A stretch of 60,000 bases of DNA from Takakia lepidozioides (lineage: Eukaryota; Streptophyta; Takakiopsida; Takakiales; Takakiaceae): contig CM060733.1 of the NCBI GenBank assembly GCA_030704615.1, positions 69,566,001 through 69,626,000 on the forward strand, written 5' to 3'. Made by a program: the position numbers and the translations under genes. How positions within the stretch are numbered: position 1 is the stretch's first letter; each line of letters starts with the position of its first letter. Below, piece after piece: positions 23,935-34,393 of the stretch. Under the pieces are notes generated by a model. The model did not search any database. It was not told the origin of the DNA and saw nothing but the letters and a program-made list of their open reading frames with translations.

Positions 23935-26900
23935 GATGAGAATGACGAATAGAGCGAAGACAAGGGAACACAGACGGGAGCAGGGCACGATGCCGAGGCT
24001 CAAACCGACGACGAGCACATGGAAGATGCAGGAACGCAATCTATGTTGGGACCGGGCGATCTGAGTTTTTCTCCACTCCATTCCCTGCAAGAGGCCCAAG
24101 AAGAAGCAATACACATCGAAGTGAGAAAACCCTAAACCATTGTCCACTTACTTGTACATTGTGCATTGTATTTTCTTCATGTCTAACTATTCTGCTCGAT
24201 TGCGGCCTCTACAAGAGCAGGTCGCGGCGATGGAGAAGGGGAACAAAAGGGATGGATCGGCACCATCAGGTCAAGGCGAGCACCCGGCAGAGGTAAATAT
24301 TTGCTCCCTGCTTATGTGTGAGAGCACACTGTCCATGGTTGTGTCAACGAAACCCTGAATAGCCTTTCCATCTGAAACACTTCAAGTTTGCATAGTGTAG
24401 TTCAGTAGAGAAGCATGGTACACGGAACAAGCATCAGCGCAGGCTTGCGTTGACGCAAGCCTGATTTGGTAATGCCGAGATCTTAGAGTTTACATCGATT
24501 TGAGTCTCTCAATGTAAACATTGTTTTAGAGACAACGAGGTAAGCAGCACACAGACCAGGCTTGCGTTGACGCAAGCCTGAAGTTTATTCCATACAAACC
24601 TATGTAGGAGCCAGAATTTGTGTCAGTCTATTTGGGAGCCCTGTTGTGTGACTAAGAAAAGGAAAACATCCTTTGTGAGAGAATCATTCCGATGTCCCGT
24701 CCATGCTTGCGTCAACGAAAGGATGTTGATCTCAGCCTGTTTGGGGTTGTCAAACGGTCATTTGAAGACCTCCATGTCATGCTTGCGTTAACGCAAGGCT
24801 GATCTTATGGATCACAAAATCCCACTTTGATCTGATAATGTATTTCTTGTTTCTTCTGATGAGCAGAAGAAGAGGAAAAAGGGCAAAGGCCCTGTTGCAG
24901 TGACAGCAGTCCAAACAGAAGTGTAAGACACAAATATGGATTACAAAGGCATGGCCATCAAGATAAGGTCAGGCTCAAAAGTGAAATCTGGACAGGTAAT
25001 CCGGTCCATGATGGTTATGGAGGCGAACCTCATGTTACCCCTTTGCAGGATGATATCAATGCCTGCTGTTTGTCATGCCCTGACCGGGGATATCAGGAAG
25101 CTTAAAGGAGATTTTGTGCACGGGTATGTTTTTGGAACCCCTGTCTTTTACATTTATGTTGGAGACTCCAATGGGAACGAGAGACTGGTAGACGAGGGCA
25201 TCAAAGGAAAGTGGGATGAGTGCTGGAGGGAAGTGAATTTGGAATTCGAGTAGTCTCTGTCCAGGAGTCCGGAGTTGCAGGTGTACAGTAACAAGATGTT
25301 CTTTGTTTGGGACGGGAACCACCGCCTGCTTGCTTGGCTGGAGTACATTGAATCTATGCATCGAGAGGAGAAAGATTGGCATTACTCCGTCGCGGCGTGC
25401 GTTTTGGATCCGAAGGGAAACTACACACATCTACTAACAGCCATGCATGATATAAACAAGTTCTCTTCAACCACCAGATTTTGATGCAACCTCAGATGCT
25501 ATTATTTTCCATTAAATCCTTTTCTCATTATCGGCTTGACGGTGCAGGCAGACAGAGTCTTCCCATGTCACCACAAACCTGGTGCATACATTATTCAGGA
25601 TGCAAAAGTTAGGACGGATGCCATTGTCCAACTTCAAGACTATTCTTTCACCCGAGGCCTTCGAGAAGTGCGAGACCTCCAAAAGGGCAGAGACATGGTA
25701 CACACTCACGAGGGATGCGTTCCTGGAGTACATGTACACGGTAAGTCCTGCAAACTGCCATTTTTTATCATTCATATGTACCCATGTTCAGGCTTTCAAC
25801 GCAAGCCTGAATCATTGTGAAGTTTAGATTCAAATACCTATTGCACATTTTGGAGTCTCACCTTTTCAACGTTGCCTTTGGGTTGGATAGCAAGAAATCG
25901 CTGATGCGGGAGAGAGGGGAAAAGCGGAATATTACGGGAAAACTCCAGAAAGTGAACGCACTGCCTACGGTACTGAGGCGGCAATGACCTTCCACATGAA
26001 CGAATTCCGCGGGAAGGTGGTGAATGCGTTCACCAAGCAACTGCGCATAGCTGATCCCGGTCTTGGCCCTCAGTTTTTGGATGAGGTTCGCATTCATTGG
26101 AGCAAGACAATAAAGCCTGAGATGACACAAGAGAAGCTGCACAGGCTTGCCATGGCAATGGTGGAGCCAGCAGTGAAAATACGGTGGCTTCAAATTTGGA
26201 ACTCTGAGCCTGTTCTACGGCAAGCAAATAGTTTTCCCATGGGCGAGAAGAACGACTCCACTAGAGTCGTCACCCCTTTCAGTGACCAAGTATGGGACAT
26301 CTGGCTTCATATAGCCACATTCTGGGCGCAGGTAAGAATTTTATGACACGGGTCTTCAATGTCTGTTTTGAATGTCTTTGAGTGCATTCGCAAAATCTAA
26401 CCAAGTTACTTGCGTGCCAGTTGGAGGAGAGGGCTGAGGAGGTTATGGAGAAATCTCTAACAGACTTCAAGATAGTCGTTGCTACACCCGATGAGTCATT
26501 CGAGACCTGGATAAGGAGGTGGAAAGGGATCGTTTGGGACCATGCGTTCTTCCGCGAATTTGCTGTCGATGGTGGGATTAACCGTTCGAATTTGTTCGAT
26601 GCGCAGTACAATGGGGAGCAGGCGATGAAGCGAGTCATATACAGGTTTCATTTCATGCTTTTTAATGTTGTGAGCTGTTCTTTAAGATAGAAGCTTTCTC
26701 TATTGAGGCTTGCGTTAACAAAAGCCTGCGGACCCTGCTACTCATGGCTTGCATTATCCCGAGTGTTTTTGGGCTAGGGTCAGGCTTGCATTGACGCAAG
26801 CCTATCTAGTGTATGGAATATATATTGGTGGTTTGAACCAAGTGTTAGGAAGGGGTATGTTGTGAGAATTTGAATTACAGGTATGCATTGTTTCCTTCTA

Positions 26901-28870
26901 GCAAAAATTGTGCTAGAGGGTCTGCATGAGGCTTGCGTTGACACAAGCCTGTTTGATGGCAGCCCACAACTTCGGTTATAAAAGGATTTCTTAAGTGTCA
27001 AACTCTTGTTTCAGAACCGGAAAGAGGCTTTCGTTGACGCAAGGATGAGTTTACCCTGCACTTGGATTGTTTTTTGTTAAGTGTTACAACACCAGGATGG
27101 AGCCTGCTATAATGTCTTCCTATGAACTCTCCTGATTTTTGTTGCTTTTGTTTTTGCAGATATATCCACGGGGTGCTTTCTCCAGGTGGTTTTGTAAGCT
27201 TGTACCCATTCTTCATTGACAGCTGGGCAAAGACAAATCCCGACACAACAATGTACACAGCGGGCATTCTGGAGAACTGGAGCAGGTCTCATTTCAAAGA
27301 TTGTGGGTGGTACCTTGATTGCCCGAGACAATCGACACCCTGGGAGGTGAACGTCCTGCGAAATTTGAATGACAATGCAGAGGCTCTTGCGCCTCTGACA
27401 GATAGGCAGCTTCAGTTGAGAGATCTCCGGCTTCTCAAAGCAAAGGAACCAGTTGTAAAACAGAGCCCGAAAAAGAAGGGTGGAAAGAAGAAGGACAAAA
27501 AGAAAGAGGGCAAACAAGGTCAGGCAGCGGCTGCTGTGGCAGGAGGGGCACAGAGGGGTTCACAACTAGATCTGTCGGACAAACCATACGAGGCCCTACC
27601 TATCCCTGGCAGAGGTGTTGCCACGGGCTACCAACACAAGACAGTCAACAAAAGCTTCTTGGACATGATGGAATCAAGGAGGAAAGGCGGCACAGTCAAA
27701 GAGAAGTCCCCAACTTGGGAGACATTGTCTTCATTCCTCACTCTGGTAAATTCCTTATCCACTCCCCTCCTTGTCACTTGGTTCTTGCAGTGTGGTCAAA
27801 TGTCCTTTGAATTGAATTGCTTTGGGGGGTGAAGGCTGAGAAAGGTCCATCGTAACGGAGAGAAAAAACCGTTTGCCTGCGAGCTCGTTGTTGTGGACAT
27901 TCCAGACGGTCTTCCAGTCCCAGATCTTCCACCGAAAGGTGTCACTCCAGCCTAGAATGAATGGGACGAGCGCTACTGGCCCTGGGTCTTCAAGTTCTGT
28001 GGGAACTTCTTGGCTGACAATGGGTGTTTGCTCATCCTACAAGCTGCCAATGCAAAGTGCCGACGACTACTGTCCAGTTTCCTGAAGTCTAGTGGGATGA
28101 AGGTGATTAAAAGCTGGAATGGAGTTAACAGTCTCCCACTTACAAAGGGGGACTTCCCAGGCCAGAAGGTATGTCGTATCCTCCATTTCATTAAATCTTG
28201 TAGAAATGTTCCCCGTGTTTGTATAGCTTTATTTTCCTTCTGCGCTGTCAATCTTCTCTTGCATCCTTGCGTTGACGAAATCGTAGTGCAAGGTTGTCAT
28301 TTGCTACCTACCTTGATGTTGCCTTGGCGCTCACCTGACTGAGTCCGGTGTTTTTATTTCATAGACACGAGCTTTCGATGCACACTGTCTCGTAAGAGAA
28401 CGCCACCCATCCACACCGTCATCCGTTAAGGAGTTCCAGGTCTTGAAAGGGGGAGCGCATGTTGACTCGTCCTGCGATCCCGTGGATGATGATTTTATCT
28501 GCAACTACGTGGACGCCTCACTTACTGTGCTGCGGAATTTCCGGAGAGCCATGGAGAGGTGCACGGGAAAAGAGTCCTGCATTCATGCAAATAGTCATCG
28601 AGTCTTGCAGTGTTGAAGGGTCCCGTGTTGTTGACCTCACTCTCGGAACAGGTTCAGGCCTTCACACTCTAGCAATAATCTGCCTTCATTGTTGTAGTTC
28701 GAAAGTGCAGGTTCGTGCAAATATCTTGGCTCATTTGGTTTATTCGTCTGGCAAGGGCATCGTTCCATGCCTACAAGGCTGCTGGAAGGCATCTGTTCGC
28801 CTTTGAGGGGGATGGAGAGCTGTACAAAGAGGTAATTGCCATTAGAAAAAAAATGAGGCCAAAGAAAGGC
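23935..28870 (+). pseudogene. ParB-like / DNA-methyltransferase-like protein, split gene with stops
   Basis: Exons with good GT-AG borders: 23935-24121 (acidic head), 24221-24294, 24865-24919 (KKRKKGKG), a ParB-like exon about 25050-25463, 25550-25739, 25892-26330, 26421-26646, 27161-27745, a methyltransferase exon ending 28168, 28366-28650 and 28710-28870. The ParB-like exon has FFVWDGNHRLLAWLEYI. The middle includes VRIHWSKTIKPEM, and a Lys-rich stretch (KKKGGKKKDKKK) follows. The C-terminal part has CELVVVDIPDGLPVP (motif IV position), FCGNFLADNGCLLI, then VVDLTLGTGSG (motif I) and GRHLFAFEGD (motif II). IV before I is the permuted order of beta-class amino-methyltransferases. The usual DPPY is DIPD here. 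In-frame TAGs lie at about 23949, 25251 and 27955, with a frameshift near 28540, so this copy is decayed. I infer a DNA-modifying nuclear protein; the substrate is unknown. Confidence 0.6.
24337..28282. repeat. Dispersed 24-bp palindrome (about a dozen copies) in introns
   Basis: The consensus is CAGGCTTGCGT, a 2-base centre (TG or TA), then ACGCAAGCCTG. Perfect copies lie at 24440-24463 and 24557-24580. Close copies lie at 24702-24725, 24778-24801, 25789-25809 (shortened), 26705-26728, 26781-26804, 26928-26951, 27024-27047 and 28262-28282. Weaker ones lie at 24337-24357, about 26745 and about 19075. All copies in this span fall in introns or gaps between exons of the ParB-methyltransferase gene, none in coding sequence. 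I found no comparable copies elsewhere in the window. Confidence 0.85.
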
Positions 28871-29203
28871 TGTCCCATGTTCAACTTGGCCCCTATAGCC
28901 GCAGAGACATTTCAAATATCCGTGGTCGATTTGAACGGCCAGCGTGGCAAAATTGGTTCCACGTATGGCGTTTCCACCGTGACGATGTTTCCACCTTGGC
29001 AAAAAAGATTCCACGTAAGATGTTTTGGCGCGCTTCCGCGCCGGGTTCTGGCGCGTTTTCTCCCGCCGGGTTCGCGGGCTTCTTCCCACGCCCGTTTCTT
29101 CCCCCTAGTTCTCGCAGCGTTTCTTACCATCTTGTATGTGTCGCTTCCAGCAGTGTGCGTCGACACCCTAAAGCTCCCCTTTTCCAAGCTTGCACCATGG
29201 ACC
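28871..29203. other. GC-rich spacer
   Basis: Sequence between the end of the methyltransferase gene and the PPR repeat. A GC-rich stretch (29025-29080) has GGCGCG and CCGCGCC words. No gene seen, and no inverted terminal repeat that would mark the end of an element. Confidence 0.4.
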
Positions 29204-29780
29204 ATAGGTAATCTGGAGCTTGAAATCCGACCCTCTTGGATGAATCTAGACCCACACTGTATCCTTGCTTCTTCAGCTATCACTGTCTCTGCACAAATCA
29301 TGCATACATCCTTGCCTTGCTGCCAATGCGATCATCGCACTCCACGACACCACATCTCGTTGAGCCACATTGTCGAACACTACCTTTGCATCTTCAATGC
29401 TCCTGCATTTGGTGTACATGTCCCCCAGAGCGGTGTTCAGAATGACATCTGGTACAATTCTAGCGAACACGATGTCACCATAGACCTCTTGGCCGCCAGG
29501 CTTGCACATGCGTTAACGCAAACAAACGTGATGTGGTTGGGCTTTTCACCCCTTCCCGCATCATTTGCTCCTAGGTCTCGAAAGCCTCCATCCCACGCCC
29601 CTGTTGTGCATCTTGTGATCATTGCCTTCCATGACCCCACATCTTGTTCAGCCATATGGTCAAATAATCCCTTTGCATCCTTGATGTTCCCACATTTGAC
29701 ATATATGTTCAACTATACTAGTGCTTAGAGCAACATCTGGTACAATTCCAGCTTTGGTCTTCATCTTTCCCGCATCACTT
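29204..29780 (-). pseudogene. PPR pseudogene fragments
   Basis: The minus strand has PPR repeats in changing frames: MNIYVKCGNIKDAKGLFDHM and VGSWKAMITRC (29712-29600), then LNTALGDMYTKCRSIEDAK and VVFDNVAQRDVVSWSAMIAL (29455-29320). Frame changes and missing helices show decay. The right-hand 260 bp (29204-29470) is the partner of the repeat at 12494-12770. Confidence 0.8.
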
Positions 29781-30262
29781 GCTCACATCTCTCCAAAGCC
29801 TTCATCTTGAGTGCTCTCTCTCCCAAGCGCTCCCTCTCCCAACACTTAGACGAATTTTGGCGAATGACATACTTAATCTTCAAACCTTAGATCCTTTTAC
29901 ATCCGACGATTAAAAAACAACTTGCCAACCAACGAGAGACTAAACCCTAATGTCTATGAGCCGCAGAAAGAGCTAAAATATATTAAAATATTCCACGTCA
30001 TGAGCCACGTAGAGCACTTACAGAAACTCCATTTTTTAATAGCTTACAGAAACTCCATTTTTCAATAGGGTGTGCAATGAATGCCTAGTTGTTAAAGGAG
30101 TGGTACAAACGCACATTGAATCATAAAAATGAAGGACGATCATGCTTACAGCCCCCACAATGTGTAATGCACCCGTCCATACTGGCCCTTCATCAACATG
30201 GATGGAGCACAGCCCCCCAAGATTGGATGTTACCCTATCTCTTTGATCTGGTTTACACGTCA
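29781..30262. other. Unassigned, AT-rich
   Basis: No gene recognised. Short direct repeats (ACAGAAACTCCATTTTT twice at 30020-30064) occur. Confidence 0.4.
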
Positions 30263-30486
30263 CATAATCAATTGATGTGGTACCATTTCACGAATTTTTT
30301 GCATCTCACCATCAGCCACCTTAACTTTTCCGGAAAATCCTCCCAACCTTCTTCTGTTAATATATTAGGGTCATCATATACTTCCTAATTCAGGTCTTGC
30401 CTTGACCATTTGATATTCTTAGGGGGCGGTCCACGTTCATCACGGTCATCTCTTCCATGACGCTCATCGTCGTGGCCCTCTGCCAT
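30263..30486 (-). pseudogene. Possible small coding exon, unrecognised
   Basis: The minus strand opens with ATG at 30486 and reads MAEGHDDERHGRDDRDERGP, then WSRQDLN, a TAG, and EVYDDPNILTEEGWEDF, LRWLMVRCKKFVKWYHIN before a TGA. The amino-acid composition on both sides of the TAG looks protein-like. I recognise no family. It may be the first exon of a decayed gene or transposase. Confidence 0.3.
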
Positions 30487-30939
30487 TTTGCAACAATCGG
30501 AGCAACACTCAAAGAGGTTTACTAAGAAGTAACAGACAGTTAAACACTACTCAAGCAAACGTGGAAATGGCTAAGAACTAAACGACAGGTAAGCACATGG
30601 CGATCTGGAAAGAGACAATACTTACCCTAAACCCTTAACCCGAAACGGGTTTGCATAAGTGCCAAAATAGTTCTTAAAAGTTAAGTTAGTATAATGAAAT
30701 GATCTTGGAAGCCAGAGGAGGGCCTATGGGAGCATTCTGCAACGACTTCACAGAAATCGCGGCAAAAAAATACCCCCCACCCAATGGCCTCCTTCTCTAC
30801 GTGACTACGTGTCGTGGAATAATTATATGTCACGCACATAGAAGTTGTGTGGAGAGGAAGTGAGGGGAGAATGAGCCTCCCTTGGCTTAGATGCGCCCCC
30901 CCCGCCTCATTCCTCGGGCCATGCGCAAGGCACACCTTC
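30487..30939. other. Unassigned
   Basis: Nothing recognisable on either strand. Confidence 0.4.
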
Positions 30940-31075
30940 TAGAAGCGACCGCCAAGGTGATGGTCGCTCCATTTAAAAAAAACAAAATTAAAGCGACCGC
31001 CAATAATGGCGGTCACTGCATTTACAAAAAATTAAAAATTAAAGCGACCGCCAGCAATGGCGGTCGCTCCATTAA

Positions 31076-31127
<52 letters not shown>

Positions 31128-31420
31128 GACCGCCGGTCACTGCATTTACAAAAATAAAAATAAAAATAAAAATAAAAAGTGACCGCCAGTAATGGCGGTC
31201 GCTCCATTTTACCAAATAAAATAAAATAAAACTGACCACCAATAATGGCGGTCGCTCCAATTCCAAGGAAAAAAAAAAAAAAAAAAAAAACGACCGCTAG
31301 TAATGGCGGTGGCGGTCGCTGCATTTACCAAAAAAAAAATTAAAGCGACCGCCAGTAATGGCGGTTGCTCCATTTTGGATTTTTAAAAATAAAAATAAAA
31401 ACGACCGCCAACATTAAAAT
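30940..31420. repeat. Tandem array of hairpin units (GCGACCGCCA ... TGGCGGTCGC)
   Basis: Eight or nine units at roughly 50-bp spacing each contain an inverted repeat AGCGACCGCC / GGCGGTCGCT around a 4-6 base loop (often AGTAAT), followed by CCATTT or GCATTT. Spacers are low-complexity and differ: A-tracts, AAAAT runs and a TA run. Strong palindromic cores with variable spacers suggest repeated hairpin-driven expansion rather than simple slippage. Confidence 0.85.
31078..31126. repeat. (TA)n microsatellite
   Basis: About 24 TA units inside the hairpin array, directly after the third unit. It interrupts the loop spacing and leaves the next hairpin truncated (CGACCGCCGGTC). Confidence 0.95.
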
Positions 31421-31836
31421 AAAAATAATGCAGAGTAGGAAGCATTGCAATTTTGTGTAGAGTTGGAAGCATTGACACAACTGTTTTTCATTACATAAGC
31501 AAATCACCCAACACAAACATGAACAAGTGACGATGCTTTGGCCGATATTTTGGGTGCTATAGACATGGGCAACGTCTTTTATTTCCCAAGATATACACAA
31601 CAGCAATACAAATACTCATAGTAACACGGAACTGACAAGTATTATTGCACTACAGAAATGTAAACATGTCCAGAAAAATGTGTTGTTGCATGCCTAAAGT
31701 TGTTTTGCTTCAGTTCCTTCTGCTGCTTCGACTAAGAGACGAAGAAGATCCTAATCTTGATGCTCCGATGGGCTGAAAATCCGAGTCACCCTCGACTTCA
31801 CCACCATTGCCATGATCAGTATTGGAATCGTCCTCC
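31421..31836. other. Unassigned flank of the hAT fragment
   Basis: The first part has no recognisable feature. From about 31700 the minus strand is open in a Ser/Arg-rich frame that may be the displaced C terminus of the hAT protein. Confidence 0.35.
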
Positions 31837-32330
31837 TTATCCGACCTCCCATGTCCAGGCCTTTGAACCTGCAAGCGACCTTGAACCACATTTAGTTCTC
31901 TCTGAAATCGACTCCCACTCCGGTCTTGAATACCATCCGCGGTAGATCTGGCACCATCTACCATTATCGGAGGCAGATGACTCATTCTGAGATGATTCTC
32001 TCTGAGACTCAGTATCGTCAATCATCGAATCTGCCTCGGAAGCAGAGTCTTCGGAATGCAAATTCCTCTCATACCATGCTGCAACATCATCCGCTGCCCT
32101 CTCGCGTAGTAGTCGACAATTGGTATACACAAACACCAATTTGTCAGCCCTCGCGGGATTCAACCTGTTGCGAATCTTGTTGTGAACAAATGAGTAACTG
32201 CTCCAATTGCGTTCGCAAGATGAGGCAGAGCACACTTGGGCAAGAATACGCTTCGCAATGGGAACTAATGTTCTTGCTCCAGCTCCAATCAAATCCCACC
32301 ATTCATGTGGCAAGAGAGAAAGAGAAGACT
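31837..32330 (-). pseudogene. hAT transposase, C-terminal dimerisation domain
   Basis: The minus strand reads WWDLIGAGARTLVPIAKRIL, then CSASSCERNWSSYSFVHNKI, RNRLNPARADKLVFVYTNCR. This is the hAT dimerisation region with its conserved SSCERNWS motif, needed for assembly of the transposase. A Ser/Asp/Glu-rich tail follows to a stop at 31837. The catalytic core and zinc finger are absent; a PPR sequence starts at about 32345. Confidence 0.88.
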
Positions 32331-32344
32331 CTGGCCGAGGCCGG

Positions 32345-32835
32345 CGTAACTAAGAGCCACTTCGTCTTGCGACTACTGCCCCCTTTTGAGGGTGGGCCCT
32401 ATTCCATGTGGCAACATGTTGAGCTCTTTCAGATCCGGCATGTCCTCGAAAGCACATTCAAACTCAACAGTTTTCTATTAGATACCCTTGTCAACATGTA
32501 TGCTAAGTGTCGGAGCATGGTGGATGCACGCCGAGCATTTGAGAACATGTCTGAACGAAATTTGTTGACATGGACGATATTGATAACAAGATGTGCCAAG
32601 CATGGTGTGTAGTGGGGTGGCTTTTTAGTTCTATGAGCAAATGCAACTGGAAGGGCCGACGCCCTGAACAAGGGCACATTTGTTTGCACTCTCAATGCAT
32701 GTGCTGGCCTAGGATTCCTGCACAAAGGTAAAGATGTCCATGCTAACATCATCAAAGCTAGCATTGCAGCAGATCTCATCCTGGAAACTGCCCTGTATGC
32801 CAAGTGCAGGAGCATAAAGGATTGTATAAGCTGCC
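32345..32835 (+). pseudogene. PPR fragment, plus strand
   Basis: The plus strand reads RHVLESTFKLNSFLLDTLVN, MYAKCRSMVDARRAFENMSE, RNLLTWTILITRCAKHGV and a stop. In shifted frames it continues with EQMQLEGPTPEQGTF, TLNACAGLGFLHKGKDVHAN and LYAKCRSIKD. At least two frame changes occur. It is oriented toward the minus-strand PPR that begins at 32893. Confidence 0.78.
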
Positions 32836-32892
32836 GAGTGGGGCGGAATATTGGGTTCAAATCCCACTCATGCAATCACATTAGTAGGTTTA

Positions 32893-33443
32893 GGTGGGTA
32901 TGGATGACAATATCACCATGGGCCTCTTTGCCATTTTCCAGAGTTGCCAGGCTTGCAAACGCACACAAACGTGATGTGGTTGGGCTTCATCCCTTCGCCC
33001 ATCATTTGCTCATATGTCTCCAAAGCCTCTATCCCACTTCCCTGCTGTGCATACCCTGCAAGCATCGCCCTCCACGACACCACATCTCGTTCAGCCATAT
33101 TGTTGAAAACTGCCTTTGCATCCTTTATGCACCCAAATTTGAAATACATGTCCACCAGGGCAGTGTTCAGAATGATATTTGGTACAATTCCAGCTTTGAC
33201 GATGTCACCATGGACCTCTTTCCCCTTTTCCAGGGCTCCCAGGCTTGCACACGCATTGCAAACACAAACGAACGTGCTGTGGTTGGGCTTCACCCCTTCG
33301 CGCATCATTTGCTCATAGGTCTCCAAAGCATTCGTACGACACCCATGCTTGGTGAATCTTGCTAACATTATATTCCACGTGATCAAAGATCGTTGAGGCA
33401 TTTTGTTGAACACTTGGTGAGCATCCATGATGCTCCCGCACTT
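32893..33443 (-). pseudogene. PPR fragment, minus strand, truncated by the Gypsy LTR
   Basis: One open frame of 171 codons (33428-32913) reads MDAHQVFNKMPQRSLITWNI, then EQMMREGVKPNHSTF, VCNACASLGALEKGKEVHGD, VDMYFKFGCIKDAKAVFNNM, and MLAGYAQQGSGIEALETYEQ. The reading is interrupted at codons AAGTGCGGGAGC (33443-33432) by the LTR of the large Gypsy element. The C-terminal E and DYW domains are missing. The frame is otherwise clean, so this piece decayed less than its neighbours. Confidence 0.85.
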
Positions 33444-34341
33444 TGTTAACCGCTGGTTTATGACTTAGACAAAACAGGCTATCAGCACTACTGCCCATTT
33501 CCTAAGACATGCAACAGAGGTTGTCCGATGGTATGCTTTCAGAAACGATTACGAAGTAATCGTTTTAAGGATAGCTAAACCATGCACATCGTATGAATTC
33601 ATCTCCCTAGAGGCTGCTTAATCCTATTGATTCCTATTGATTAAGCTCAACTTACAGTCTCTTTGGCATGGAAGATCTTAGTCAAAAAGACTGAAATCGT
33701 TTCGTTCATACAAACAATTGATAGTCAAGGCAAAACAAGAATTATACTGAGAGGATACACATTCTCACCATCTCACGTTCTCTCATGATGCACATTCTCT
33801 CCATCTCATGTTCACTCTACACAGAGATACCTCGAGTAGCATGGCTTTACTTCAGAGTTCCTCATATCATCACAGAAGTACACATTGAATCACTCTGAGT
33901 CCCTGAATACACACTGATAACTGATACTCATATTGCTCCCCCTTCTAAGTTGCGTGCAGCTTTTTTATACTATGCTCGAAAGAGCCGTTACAGTCTGTGG
34001 TCGTTAATGACCATTTGTCTAACTGCCTACACAACCTAAAAGGTTTGCTATTAAAAAGTGGCTCGTTGCAGTGGTCGTGAGCCATAGTGGTAAACGGTCC
34101 ACTACTCCCTCTATTGGTTGAAGCCGATGCTAACGTGGCCGTGTGATATCGTGTGGTTCACGGCCCACGGTTACTACACTACCCACTACTGCTCCCGTGG
34201 TAATGTACCCTTGTTCCGTCATTTGCTAAGTACCGCGTACTTAGTTGTTTCTGTCTGTGGCCAGGTAGTGTACGTTCATCACTACCCGGTATGTCCCGTT
34301 GTGACCCTCGTTGTCTGGCCCTCGTAGCATAGCCGTTATCA
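33444..34341 (-). repeat. 3' LTR of the large Gypsy element (898 bp)
   Basis: On the minus strand it starts TGATAACGGCTATGC next to the polypurine tract and ends CCAGCGGTTAACA, the canonical TG...CA. The first 490 bp on the plus strand match 50263-50733 closely. Confidence 0.88.
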
Positions 34342-34344
34342 TTT

Positions 34345-34371
34345 ATCCCCCCCCCCCCCCCCCCTCTTTTG
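34345..34371 (-). promoter_or_regulatory. Polypurine tract
   Basis: On the minus strand AAAAGAG followed by about 18 G lies immediately upstream of the 3' LTR. It is the expected primer site for plus-strand DNA synthesis. The pure G run is unusually long and may vary in sequencing. Confidence 0.8.
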
Positions 34372-34393
34372 AAATTGTGTTTGCACAATTTCG

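Noticed and set aside
24440-24580. parS centromere-like site as a firm call
   Set aside because: The palindrome sits near a ParB-like gene, but its sequence is unlike bacterial parS and there is no binding evidence. Kept only as a hypothesis in the findings.
31072-31324. Open frames with alternating Tyr-Ile across the TA run
   Set aside because: Pure translation of a microsatellite.
30940-31420. CRISPR-like array of spaced repeats
   Set aside because: The repeats are hairpins with low-complexity spacers in a plant genome; there are no unique spacers and no cas genes.
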